Source of the DNA: JAWXCM01 sp034408745
Lineage (GTDB): Bacteria > Acidobacteriota > Terriglobia > Bryobacterales > Bryobacteraceae
NCBI GenBank assembly: GCA_034408745.1
Contig: JAWXCM010000193.1
Span: forward strand, 1-8,198
Reading direction: 5' to 3'
Length of the DNA stretch: 8,198 nt
Position 1 is the stretch's first letter; each line of letters starts with the position of its first letter. This document shows, one piece after another, positions 1 to 7,070 of the stretch. Both the position numbers and the translations under genes were made by a program. The notes beneath the pieces are model-generated. The model was not told where the DNA came from, did no database searches, and saw only the letters and a program-made list of their open reading frames with translations.

Positions 1-342
1 CAACGGCTGGCGCAGGCCGATCCGTCCAACGCCGTCTGGCAGCGCGACCTGAGCGTGAGTCAGGAGAGGGTAGGCAACGTACTGCGAGGCCAGGGCGATC
101 TGGCGGCCGCGCTGGTGGCCTACCGCGAGTCGCTGCAGGTGAGTCAACGGCTGGCGCAGGCCGATCCGTCCAACGCCGGCTGGCAGCGCGACCTGAGCTT
201 CACCCTTACGGTCCTGGCCCAAACTCTTGAGGGACGGGGCGACCGAACGGAGGCTCTTCGTCTGGCGCAAGAAAGCCTGACAATCGATGAACGCCTGGCC
301 ACGCTGGACCGCAGCAATGCCGTTTGGCAGCGGGATCTGCGA
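1..342 (+). repeat. 144-bp tandem coding repeat (TPR units)
   Basis: Repeat units begin at 1, 145 and 289, an exact 144-base (48-codon) period. Bases 1-54 and 145-198 differ at one position only (T35 against G179). The rest of units 1 and 2 is strongly diverged. The unit at 289 still aligns but has accumulated many substitutions, several of them synonymous. The identical block encodes the conserved loop 'QRLAQADPSNA-WQRDLS'. Confidence 0.9.
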
Positions 343-378
343 GCCAGCCTCGCCCTTGTGGCGCGGCTCCGCGATTGA
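1..378 (+). CDS. TPR-repeat protein, C-terminal end (5' end outside window)
   Basis: The frame is open from base 1 to the TGA at 376-378 and gives about 125 residues, so only the C-terminus of a longer protein is visible. It consists of two full 48-residue units and a partial third, each beginning with a form of '(Q/E)RLA-AD-SNA-WQRDL'. The units continue into helix pairs such as 'VLRGQGDLAAALVAYRESL', which is classic tetratricopeptide (TPR) spacing with small residues at the helix-packing positions. Such arrays are protein-interaction superhelices. This subtype is known at the C-terminus of multidomain signalling proteins (kinase, TIR, caspase-like or NTPase), but the N-terminal effector domain lies outside the window, so its role cannot be assigned. 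The GTG at 55 is an internal valine codon, not a start, because the repeat continues upstream of it. The final unit diverges and ends in 'LVARLRD'. No signal peptide or membrane segment is seen in this part. Confidence 0.85.
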   Translation, partial: QRLAQADPSNAVWQRDLSVSQERVGNVLRGQGDLAAALVAYRESLQVSQRLAQADPSNAGWQRDLSFTLTVLAQTLEGRGDRTEALRLAQESLTIDERLATLDRSNAVWQRDLRASLALVARLRD

Positions 379-828
379 AGCTGCATCCTGGTTCTCAGCA
401 GGTAGATCGATAAACACGTAGTTGCTCCGGCGGCCGCCGCGACACATCCGGACTTCCGGCGATCTATCGCTCCCAGGAACGGGATTGCGACTTTGGATTG
501 CCATGATTCGCGGGACAGCGAAGTGCCGGCAGCCGAGGCCGGGCGGAGGCGCCAGCGCGCGGCGGCCATTTCGGATGCGAGGTCGCGCTTGCCCACGGTC
601 TCGACATGGCCGGAAACCGCGGGGTACACGCGGAGGGGGGTCGATTTCGATGTTGGCGAGCAGGACTGCGAAGGCGACGCGGGTCTTTCTGCTGGGTTTA
701 CGATTCCGGCGGCGGTGCAGGCCGTGCGTTCCGTGTGCCGAGCCTGTGGGTGACCGTCCCGGCACAGAAATAAGGCATTGCTGAGCCGTGCCCGTACCGC
801 GCGGCGAACGGATCGAGACCGCGCCCGC
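379..828. other. Gene-free stretch between convergent genes
   Basis: No recognisable gene lies here. Frames are open on both strands because the DNA is GC-rich. Their translations are Arg/Ser/Ala-rich, lack family motifs and have no convincing ribosome binding site. One inverted repeat is present: TGTGCCG at 734-740 and CGGCACA at 760-766 with a 19-base loop, but no T-run follows on either strand, so I do not call it a terminator. No clear terminator was found for either the TPR gene on the left or the minus-strand operon on the right. Confidence 0.6.
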
Positions 829-1842
829 TCAGATCTCTGCCTGGCGGATAACGGCCGAGCGGCGCATGGCGAGAAGAGTCGAAACGAGCCATCCGAGGAT
901 CGATCCGCCGAGCGCGCCCCAGGCAACCCAGACGTACACGTTCGGATGATCGTCGGCGGGCAATGACGCGGGGTCGAGAAGTTCAAGCACGGCGCCCTGC
1001 TGGCGCTTTTCCATGGATTCGGTCATACGTGATTCGGCGTGGCGGGCGCTAGTCGCTTCGTAGCGCTGCCGGGCGATGTCGGTGTCGAGACGGGCCCGCG
1101 CAGTAGATTTGCCACTTTTCTCGGCCTCCTGCAGCCTGGACATGGCTTCTTCCCATTCGATCGCCGCAAGGTCAACCTGTTCTTTCATGAACTGCGCTGT
1201 CAGGCTCGACTGGGTGGTTCGCTCCCGGGTATACTCCGTCATTACACGGGAAACGAGGTCCGCTGTCACCTTCTGAGCCAGCATCCGGTCGGGATAGCGG
1301 AACGACACGCCAAGCATGCGATCGCCACGGCTCTCAATGATGATGTCTTTCCGCATCTCTTCGATCACATCCTCCACCGGCATGACCTTCTGCTTGTCGG
1401 CGTACATGCCGTATGCCACGATCATGGTTGCCAGGCTGCTTCGCGCTGTAACCACCTCCGAGAGGCGTTGCAGCGCGAGTTCAGGAGTCTGTGAGGTTTG
1501 CGGCGCAACCAGGCGCTCAGGGATGACTTGCGGTAGCAGGCGCAGAGTAGCGGTGGAGATGTAAGGCCGGGAGGCGATGGCGGCCGCCGCAACGCCAGCG
1601 AGTAGCAGGCCCGCGATCCCACCCTGAATCATCCAGCGCCGGTGTCGGACGAGTTGCTCCCGCACAACGATCGATACGAACAGCCCGGCCAGTTCCCGCA
1701 GGCAGAAGCGGAGATACGAAACGAACCCATTCTGGCGGGCTTCGGCGTTGGCCTGATCGAAGACGTCGAGCATCTCGTCGCCAAACTCGCGGCGAATCTG
1801 GCGCGGGTAGAGGCTGAGCAGCAGTCGGTACAGTGCGCGCAT
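829..1842 (-). CDS. Wzz/GumC-like two-TM inner-membrane protein with ADOP-type N-terminal prefix
   Basis: This 337-residue protein appears to be a hybrid. Residues 1-70 (starting 'MRALYRLLLSLYPRQIRREF', then 'GDEMLDVF') resemble the cytoplasmic prefix at the start of acidobacterial ADOP (MacB/FtsX-like) permeases. From residue 71 onward it looks like a polysaccharide co-polymerase (Wzz/GumC family). TM1 is at about 71-91. A periplasmic domain follows, opening 'YISTATLRLLPQVIPERLVAP' (94-114), with a helical region 'VEDVIEEMRKDIIIESRG' and a charged coiled coil at about 215-285. A Pro-rich 'DPASLPADDHPN' (290-301) comes just before TM2 at about 302-326. Co-polymerases of this topology set O-antigen or exopolysaccharide chain length. 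No Walker motif or tyrosine-kinase domain is present. The start is the ATG at 1842-1840, with GGGAGG at 1856-1851 eight bases upstream. It lies only 3 bases after the padR stop, so the two are co-transcribed. Assignment rests on topology and motif resemblance; the natural partner is unknown. Confidence 0.75.
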   Translation of the reverse strand: MRALYRLLLSLYPRQIRREFGDEMLDVFDQANAEARQNGFVSYLRFCLRELAGLFVSIVVREQLVRHRRWMIQGGIAGLLLAGVAAAAIASRPYISTATLRLLPQVIPERLVAPQTSQTPELALQRLSEVVTARSSLATMIVAYGMYADKQKVMPVEDVIEEMRKDIIIESRGDRMLGVSFRYPDRMLAQKVTADLVSRVMTEYTRERTTQSSLTAQFMKEQVDLAAIEWEEAMSRLQEAEKSGKSTARARLDTDIARQRYEATSARHAESRMTESMEKRQQGAVLELLDPASLPADDHPNVYVWVAWGALGGSILGWLVSTLLAMRRSAVIRQAEI

Positions 1843-1845
1843 CTC

Positions 1846-2193
1846 TTATGCCTCCCTGCCCGCAAGCCTTGCCTGCGCGGTTGCCGTCAGGTGGTTCATG
1901 CGGTGGACTTCGGCAGCCACCAGTTCCCTGCCCCTGCCAGTCAGTTCATACGCCTGGCGGTCGCGCGAAGGGTCGGCCTCGGCAAAGCGGCGGATGGAGC
2001 CGTCGTCGAGCAGCCTTCGAAGCGCTCCATATAAGGTCCCGGTGCTGAGTTTGACGCGGCCCTCGGTCAGGGCTTCCACGTCCTGGAGGATCGCGTATCC
2101 GTGGCGGGGCGTTTCGGCCAGCGACAGCAGGATGAGGAAGACCGTTTCGGACACCGGCCCGTGGCCATTATGTTTTACGACATGTCGCACCAC
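1846..2193 (-). CDS. PadR-family transcriptional regulator
   Basis: This is a short winged-helix DNA-binding protein of the PadR family, at most 115 residues. The hallmark core is visible: 'SETVFLILLSLAETPRHGYAI' (15-35), with the HGY signature at 31-33. The recognition helix is 'STGTLYGALRRLLDDG' (50-65), followed by a wing of charged residues and 'YELTGRGREL'. It ends with a short C-terminal helix, as in the small (subfamily-2-like) PadRs. In acidobacteria such genes commonly sit directly before an ADOP permease and repress their own operon; here the downstream gene carries the ADOP-like prefix. The start is uncertain. In-frame GTG codons occur at 2193, 2190 and 2154, none with a good ribosome binding site, and an in-frame stop at 2208-2206 bars anything further upstream. 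The likely -10 box at 2202-2197 would place the transcript start near 2190, which favours a leaderless GTG at 2190 or the GTG at 2154 (a 102-residue protein) over 2193. Confidence 0.85.
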   Translation of the reverse strand: MVRHVVKHNGHGPVSETVFLILLSLAETPRHGYAILQDVEALTEGRVKLSTGTLYGALRRLLDDGSIRRFAEADPSRDRQAYELTGRGRELVAAEVHRMNHLTATAQARLAGREA

Positions 2194-2201
2194 GCCATAA
2201 T
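2167..2201 (-). promoter_or_regulatory. Candidate PadR operator dyads
   Basis: Several overlapping inverted repeats lie at the padR 5' end. ATGT-N6-ACAT spans 2170-2183, which is the type of dyad (ATGT/ACAT half-sites) reported for PadR-family operators. A perfect 10-bp palindrome CGACATGTCG spans 2178-2187. An outer pair, ATTATG at 2167-2172 and CATAAT at 2196-2201, overlaps the predicted -10 box. Binding here would block transcription or early elongation, consistent with autorepression. The functional assignment is inferred. Confidence 0.4.
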
Positions 2202-2226
2202 ACTCTCATCCTGGTGTTGGTTGCAA
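2197..2226 (-). promoter_or_regulatory. Predicted sigma70-like promoter of the padR operon
   Basis: On the minus strand, TTGCAA (2226-2221, 4/6 to TTGACA) is followed after 18 bases by TATTAT (2202-2197, 5/6 to TATAAT). Transcription would start near 2190, at or just inside the longest padR reading frame. This is prediction from consensus matching only. Confidence 0.45.
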
Positions 2227-2273
2227 ATCGCAGAGGCAAATGCCCCAATCAGCGCGAAAACCCGCCCCACCGG

Positions 2274-2303
2274 TTGTTGGAAAACACCACACCACTGTAG
2301 ATA
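2274..2303 (+). promoter_or_regulatory. Weak candidate promoter for the nifJ operon
   Basis: TTGTTG at 2274-2279 is followed after 18 bases by TAGATA at 2298-2303, each matching only 3 of 6 consensus bases. It is the best sigma70-like pair I found between padR and nifJ, but it is poor and the real promoter may be of another kind. No Fnr-like or Rex-like dyad was recognised in this interval. Confidence 0.2.
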
Positions 2304-2378
2304 AGTCCAACATTCACGGGATCTGCCACAACGGTCCCAAAAGTGCATTTGAAAGGTCAACATCCATCTGGAAAACGC

Positions 2379-5300
2379 ATGACGAGACCCAAAGTAACCA
2401 TCGACGGGAATGAAGCGGCGGCCTATGTCGCTCATAAAACTAACGAGGTAATCGCGATCTACCCGATCACGCCCTCCTCGAACATGGGCGAATGGTCCGA
2501 TCAGTGGTCCTCCGAGGCCAGGACCAACATCTGGGGGACTGTCCCCTCAGTAATGGAAATGCAGAGCGAGGGCGGCGCCGCGGGAGCGATCCACGGTGCG
2601 CTGCAGGCCGGCTCTCTCGCCACCACCTTCACTTCATCGCAGGGCTTGCTGCTGATGATTCCCAACATGTATAAGATTGCCGGCGAACTGACGCCGACCG
2701 TCTTCCATGTCGCCGCCAGAGCCATTGCCGCTCAGGGCCTTTCGATCTTCGGCGATCACCAGGACGTGATGGCCATTCGACAGACTGGCTGGGCCATGCT
2801 GGCGTCCAACTCCGTGCAGGAGATTATGGACTTCGCGCTGATTGCGCAGGCAGCCACTCTCGAAGCGCAGATCCCGTTTGTCCATTTCTTTGACGGCTTC
2901 CGGTCGTCTCACGAAGTGGCCAAGCTGGAACAACTGACCTCTGAGGATATGCAGGCGATGCTCGACAACGAGCTGATCCAGCGTCACCGCTCGCGTTGCA
3001 TGTCGCCGGATCATCCGGTGCTGCGGGGAACCGCGCAGAACCCCGACGTGTACTTCCAGGCGCGCGAGACGGTGAACCCTTATTACGAGAGAGTTCCGGG
3101 CATCGTGCAGGCCGCGATGGACAAGTTTGCTTCCATCGTGGGACGCCAGTACAACCTGGTGGACTACGTCGGCGCACCCGATGCGGAGCGTGTGATTGTG
3201 CTGATGGGCTCGGGCTCAGAAGCCGCTGAAGAGACCGTCGACTACCTGCTGAGCCAGGGCGAGAAGGTCGGCCTGCTGAAGATTCGCCTGTACCGGCCCT
3301 TCCCGGCCGAGGCGTTCCTCGCGAAGCTGCCGGCGACGTGCAAGGTGCTCTCCGTGCTCGACCGCACCAAGGAACCAGGCGCGGTAGGCGAGCCGATGTA
3401 CCTGGACGTGGTCACCGCGCTGAGCGAAGCCGAAGATGGACCGAAGCCGCGCGTAGTTGGTGGACGTTATGGCCTGTCGTCGAAAGAATTCACGCCTGCG
3501 ATGATCAAGGGCGTATTTGACGAGATGGTGAAGTCGAAGCCAAAGAATCACTACACGATTGGCATTAACGACGACCTGTCGCACACCAGCCTCGACTACG
3601 ATCCGGCGTTCTCCACTGAGGACCCGAAAACGGTCCGCTGCCTGTTCTACGGACTGGGCTCGGACGGCACTGTTGGTGCGAACAAGAACTCGATCAAGAT
3701 CATCGGCGAAGAGACCGACAACTACGCACAGGGCTACTTCGTGTACGACTCGAAGAAGTCAGGCTCGATTACCATCAGCCACCTGCGCTTCGGACCGAAG
3801 CCGATCCAGTCCACCTACCTGGTGAGCCGCGCGAATTTTATCGCCTGCCACCAGTTCACGCTGCTGGAAAAGCTCGACGTGCTGAAGAATGCCGAGCCCG
3901 GCGCGGTGTTCCTGCTGAACTCGCATTTCGGCGTCGACGAGGTTTGGGACAAGCTGCCCCGGCTGTTGCAGAAGCAGATCATCGAAAAGAATCTGCGGTT
4001 CTTCGTGATCGACGGCTACAAGGTCGCCAAGGAGACGGGGATGGGTGGCCGCATCAACACCATCATGCAGACCTGCTTCTTTGCGATCTCCGGCGTTCTG
4101 CCGCGTGAAGAAGCGATTGAGCGCATTAAGTACTCGATCAAAAAGACCTACGGCAAGCGCGGTGAATCGGTGGTGCTGAAGAACTTCGCCGCGGTCGACG
4201 CGACGCTGCAGCATCTGGTTCAGGTGACTGTTCCGTCAGAAGTCAGCAGCAGCATCGAGTTCCGCCCGCCAGTGCCGGCCGAAGCTCCGGAATTCGTCCG
4301 CAGCGTTCTCGGCAGGATCATCAATGGCGAGGGCGATCTGCTTCCGGTCAGCGCGATGCCGAACGACGGCACGTATCCGACCGGCACGGCGCAGTGGGAA
4401 AAGCGCAACATCGCGCTGACGGTGCCTGTATGGGATGAGGCACTCTGCATCCAGTGCGGCAAGTGCGTTCTGGTTTGCCCGCACGCGGTGATTCGGGCCA
4501 AGATCTACGATTCGGACAAGCTGACGGCGGCGCCTTCCACGTTCAAGGCCGTTCCGGCCCGCTGGAAAGACTACGCCAGCAAGAAGTACACGCTTCAGGT
4601 TGCGGTGGAAGACTGCACCGGCTGTGAGCTCTGCGTGGAAGTCTGCCCGGCGAAATCGAAGTCCGATGCCAGCAAGAAGGCGCTGTACATGGAAGACCAG
4701 TTGCCGCTCCGCGAAACCGAGCGCGCCAACTGGGACTTCTTCCTCAATCTGCCGGAATTCGACCGCTCCATGGTGGCCTTAAACACCATCAAGGACGTCC
4801 AGCTTCTGCAGCCGCTGTTCGAGTTCTCGGGCGCATGCTCGGGTTGCGGCGAGACTCCGTACGTCAAGCTGATGACGCAGTTGTTCGGCGACCGCGCGGT
4901 GATCGCGAACGCTACGGGCTGCTCCTCCATCTACAGCGGCAACCTGCCGACGACACCGTACTCGCAGAACCTGCAGGGGCGTGGTCCGGCGTGGTCCAAC
5001 TCGCTGTTCGAAGACAACGCGGAGTTCGGGCTCGGCATGCGGCTGTCCATCGACAAGCAGACCGAGTATGCACGTGAGTTGCTCAACCGGCTGGCACCTC
5101 AGCTGGGCGCCGATGAACTGGTGAGCGAGTTGCTGCACGCCGACCAGTCGACCGAGGCTGGAATCGCCATGCAGCGTGAGCGCGTCGCGGTTCTTAAAAA
5201 GGCCCTCGCGGGCGGGTCGTTCAACGGCTCCAGTTACCAGGCGAAAGACCTGGAAGCACTGGCGGACGCGCTGGTCGACCGCAGCGTGTGGATTCTGGGC

Positions 5301-5987
5301 GGCGACGGATGGGCCTACGACATCGGATACGGCGGCCTCGATCACGTGATGGCCTCCGGCCGCAACGTGAACATCCTGGTGCTGGACACCGAGGTCTACT
5401 CGAACACGGGTGGCCAGATGTCGAAAGCGACACCCCGCGGCGCAGTTGCCAAGTTCGCGGCTGGTGGCAAACCGACCGCCAAGAAGGACCTGGCGATGAT
5501 GGCCATGATGTACGGCAACGTGTACGTCGCCCGCATAGCCATGGGTTCGTCCGACATGCAGACGCTGAAGGCGTTCAATGAGGCCGCGGCCTGGAACGGG
5601 CCTTCGCTGATCATCGCTTACAGCCACTGCATCGCTCACGGCTACGACCTGAAGCACGGGCTCGACCAGCAGAAACTGGCCGTGCAGTCGGGCTACTGGC
5701 CGCTGTTCCGCTACAACCCCGCGCTGGTCGAACAGGGCAAGAACCCGTTCCAGCTGGATTCCAAGGCGCCTGCGATTCCGCTGGAGAAGTACATCTACAA
5801 CGAGACCCGGTACACCATGCTGGTTCACTCGGCTCCGGCGGCGGCTGCGGCCCTGTTGAAGGAAGCGCAGTCCGACGTGAAAACCCGCTGGAAGATGTAC
5901 GAGCACATGGCGTCGATGGCCGGCTCGCCGATTGAAGCCGCCGCCGCCGCCGTGGTCCAGGAAGCCACCGCGAAAGCAGCAAAGTAA
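2379..5987 (+). CDS. nifJ: Pyruvate:ferredoxin (flavodoxin) oxidoreductase, single-chain
   Basis: This cytoplasmic enzyme converts pyruvate + CoA to acetyl-CoA + CO2 and sends two electrons through TPP and three [4Fe-4S] clusters to ferredoxin or flavodoxin. At 1202 residues it is complete; family members are about 1170-1230. Domains in order: pyruvate-binding domain I with 'YPITPSS' (28-34), then domain II; the gamma-type domain with 'GLGSDGTVGANKNS' (425-438); the EKR linker (E674-K-R676); and a two-cluster ferredoxin domain with C690/693/696/700 and C746/749/752/756. The TPP domain follows, with 'GDGWAYDIG' (D976) and 'NTGGQ' (N1009). The proximal cluster cysteines are C820, C823, C848 and C1084. 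Substrate residues T31, E64 and R114 fall at the same numbers as in the Desulfovibrio africanus enzyme, which supports the ATG at 2379 over the in-frame GTG at 2343. The ribosome binding site is weak. The next gene follows 15 bases downstream in the same operon. Confidence 0.97.
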   Translation: MTRPKVTIDGNEAAAYVAHKTNEVIAIYPITPSSNMGEWSDQWSSEARTNIWGTVPSVMEMQSEGGAAGAIHGALQAGSLATTFTSSQGLLLMIPNMYKIAGELTPTVFHVAARAIAAQGLSIFGDHQDVMAIRQTGWAMLASNSVQEIMDFALIAQAATLEAQIPFVHFFDGFRSSHEVAKLEQLTSEDMQAMLDNELIQRHRSRCMSPDHPVLRGTAQNPDVYFQARETVNPYYERVPGIVQAAMDKFASIVGRQYNLVDYVGAPDAERVIVLMGSGSEAAEETVDYLLSQGEKVGLLKIRLYRPFPAEAFLAKLPATCKVLSVLDRTKEPGAVGEPMYLDVVTALSEAEDGPKPRVVGGRYGLSSKEFTPAMIKGVFDEMVKSKPKNHYTIGINDDLSHTSLDYDPAFSTEDPKTVRCLFYGLGSDGTVGANKNSIKIIGEETDNYAQGYFVYDSKKSGSITISHLRFGPKPIQSTYLVSRANFIACHQFTLLEKLDVLKNAEPGAVFLLNSHFGVDEVWDKLPRLLQKQIIEKNLRFFVIDGYKVAKETGMGGRINTIMQTCFFAISGVLPREEAIERIKYSIKKTYGKRGESVVLKNFAAVDATLQHLVQVTVPSEVSSSIEFRPPVPAEAPEFVRSVLGRIINGEGDLLPVSAMPNDGTYPTGTAQWEKRNIALTVPVWDEALCIQCGKCVLVCPHAVIRAKIYDSDKLTAAPSTFKAVPARWKDYASKKYTLQVAVEDCTGCELCVEVCPAKSKSDASKKALYMEDQLPLRETERANWDFFLNLPEFDRSMVALNTIKDVQLLQPLFEFSGACSGCGETPYVKLMTQLFGDRAVIANATGCSSIYSGNLPTTPYSQNLQGRGPAWSNSLFEDNAEFGLGMRLSIDKQTEYARELLNRLAPQLGADELVSELLHADQSTEAGIAMQRERVAVLKKALAGGSFNGSSYQAKDLEALADALVDRSVWILGGDGWAYDIGYGGLDHVMASGRNVNILVLDTEVYSNTGGQMSKATPRGAVAKFAAGGKPTAKKDLAMMAMMYGNVYVARIAMGSSDMQTLKAFNEAAAWNGPSLIIAYSHCIAHGYDLKHGLDQQKLAVQSGYWPLFRYNPALVEQGKNPFQLDSKAPAIPLEKYIYNETRYTMLVHSAPAAAAALLKEAQSDVKTRWKMYEHMASMAGSPIEAAAAAVVQEATAKAAK

Positions 5988-6002
5988 CGAGGAGACACGA
6001 AC

Positions 6003-7010
6003 ATGATGGTTGACCTTTCCACCACCTATCTCGGACTGACGCTGGAAACCCCGCTCGTGGCCTCCTCCAGCCCACTCTGCAAGGACGTCGCCCACGTGGT
6101 GCGTCTGGCTGAATCAGGAGTCGGCGCGATTGTTCTGCACTCGCTGTTTGAAGAGCAGATCGACGCCGAAGCCGCCGCTCTTGACCGCGCGCTCTCTTCG
6201 GGAGTCGCGCAGGCCGAAGCGTCCGATTACTTTCCCGATATGTCGGGCTACAACCTTGGGCCGGAAGCGTATCTGGAGCACATTCAAAAGTGCAAGATCG
6301 CAGCCCGGGTGCCGATTATTGCGAGCCTGAACGGAGTTTCGCACGGCGGCTGGCTGCGCTACGCGAAGCTGATGGAGCAGGCCGGCGCGGACGCTTTGGA
6401 GCTGAATCTCTATGAGATCCCCAGCGACCCGGAGCTCCCCGGTTCGGTGGTGGAGCAGCGCTACTGCGACATCGTGGCCGATGTTCGGTCACAGATCGCA
6501 ATTCCGATCGCGGTTAAGATCGGGCCGTATTTCAGCTCGATTCCGGATATGGCACGCAAGCTCGACAACGCCGGAGCCAGCGCGCTGGTGATTTTCAACC
6601 GGTTCTATCAGCCCGATTTCGATCTGGAGAACAAGGAACTGGTCAGTACCCTCCATCTGTCGACTCCGCAGGAGTTGCTGATGCGGTTGCACTGGGCCGC
6701 GATTCTGTTCGGCAATGTCCGGGCGGATCTGGCCATCACCGGAGGGGTGCATTCGGCGTCGGACATCATCAAGTGCATGATGGCCGGTGCTCGGGTGGCC
6801 ATGTCGACGTCGGCGCTGCTGGAACGCGGGATCGTCCATGCGAAGCAGATGATTTACGATCTGCAGGACTGGATGCTGAAGAATGACTATCACACGATCG
6901 CGGAAATGCAGGGTGCGATGAGCGCCCGGCGTGTTCCGGATCCCAGCGCCTTTGAGCGCGGCAACTATATGCGAGTGCTCGGCAGCTATACGCTGGCCGG
7001 TACCCGTTAG
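6003..7010 (+). CDS. Dihydroorotate dehydrogenase-like FMN protein, probably not a true PyrD
   Basis: This 335-residue predicted cytoplasmic (beta/alpha)8 flavoprotein belongs to the PyrD superfamily. Family features include the N-terminal 'YLGLTLETPLVASSSPLCKD' (9-28) and the strand 'PIIASLNG' (104-111). 'IPIAVKIGP' (167-175) carries the lysine expected near FMN. 'ALVIFNR' (194-200) follows, and the C-terminal phosphate-binding segment 'ITGGVHSASDIIKCMMAGA' spans 245-263. Where true PyrD enzymes have 'NxSCPN', with the catalytic Cys (class 1) or Ser (class 2) nearby, this protein reads 'ELNLYEIPSDPELPG' (133-147), so the orotate loop and base are missing. No Fe-S motif or membrane segment is seen. 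The start is ATG 6003, placed 8 bases after GAGGAG (5989-5994); a second ATG follows at 6006. It lies 15 bases after nifJ and shares its terminator, suggesting a role linked to PFOR electron flow or pyruvate metabolism. That link is inference; substrate and acceptor are unknown. Confidence 0.9.
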   Translation: MMVDLSTTYLGLTLETPLVASSSPLCKDVAHVVRLAESGVGAIVLHSLFEEQIDAEAAALDRALSSGVAQAEASDYFPDMSGYNLGPEAYLEHIQKCKIAARVPIIASLNGVSHGGWLRYAKLMEQAGADALELNLYEIPSDPELPGSVVEQRYCDIVADVRSQIAIPIAVKIGPYFSSIPDMARKLDNAGASALVIFNRFYQPDFDLENKELVSTLHLSTPQELLMRLHWAAILFGNVRADLAITGGVHSASDIIKCMMAGARVAMSTSALLERGIVHAKQMIYDLQDWMLKNDYHTIAEMQGAMSARRVPDPSAFERGNYMRVLGSYTLAGTR

Positions 7011-7026
7011 TCGACGCGTTTGATTG

Positions 7027-7070
7027 ATGCCCGCTCACCGGTGTTGGGGCCGGTGGGCGGGCATTTTTAT
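7027..7070 (+). terminator. Intrinsic terminator of the nifJ operon
   Basis: ATGCCCGCTCACCGG (7027-7041) pairs with CCGGTGGGCGGGCAT (7050-7064) across an 8-base loop. This gives a 15-bp stem with a single U-G wobble, followed by a T-run (7064-7068) and ATTT. It begins 16 bases after the stop codon of the dihydroorotate dehydrogenase-like gene. Confidence 0.92.

Noticed and set aside
734..766. Inverted repeat TGTGCCG/CGGCACA as a terminator for the minus-strand operon
   Set aside because: The stem is only 7 bp with a 19-base loop and no T-run on either strand.
422..784. Plus-strand open frames at 422-784 and 493-753 as small genes
   Set aside because: They overlap in different frames, show no ribosome binding site, and have low-complexity Arg/Pro-rich products without family resemblance.
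144..986. Long minus-strand open frame (280 codons)
   Set aside because: It overlaps the TPR coding end and the C-terminus of the Wzz-like gene. Its translation is Arg/Ser/Ala-rich with no motif, as expected for the shadow of GC-rich coding DNA.
2343..2378. Upstream GTG at 2343 as the nifJ start
   Set aside because: It adds 12 residues with no family counterpart. Starting at the ATG at 2379 places T31, E64 and R114 exactly as in the well-studied PFOR.
4779..6095. Minus-strand open frame of 438 codons opposite nifJ
   Set aside because: It is antisense to the TPP domain of an unambiguous PFOR. Its His/Val/Gly/Arg-rich composition mirrors that gene's codon pattern.
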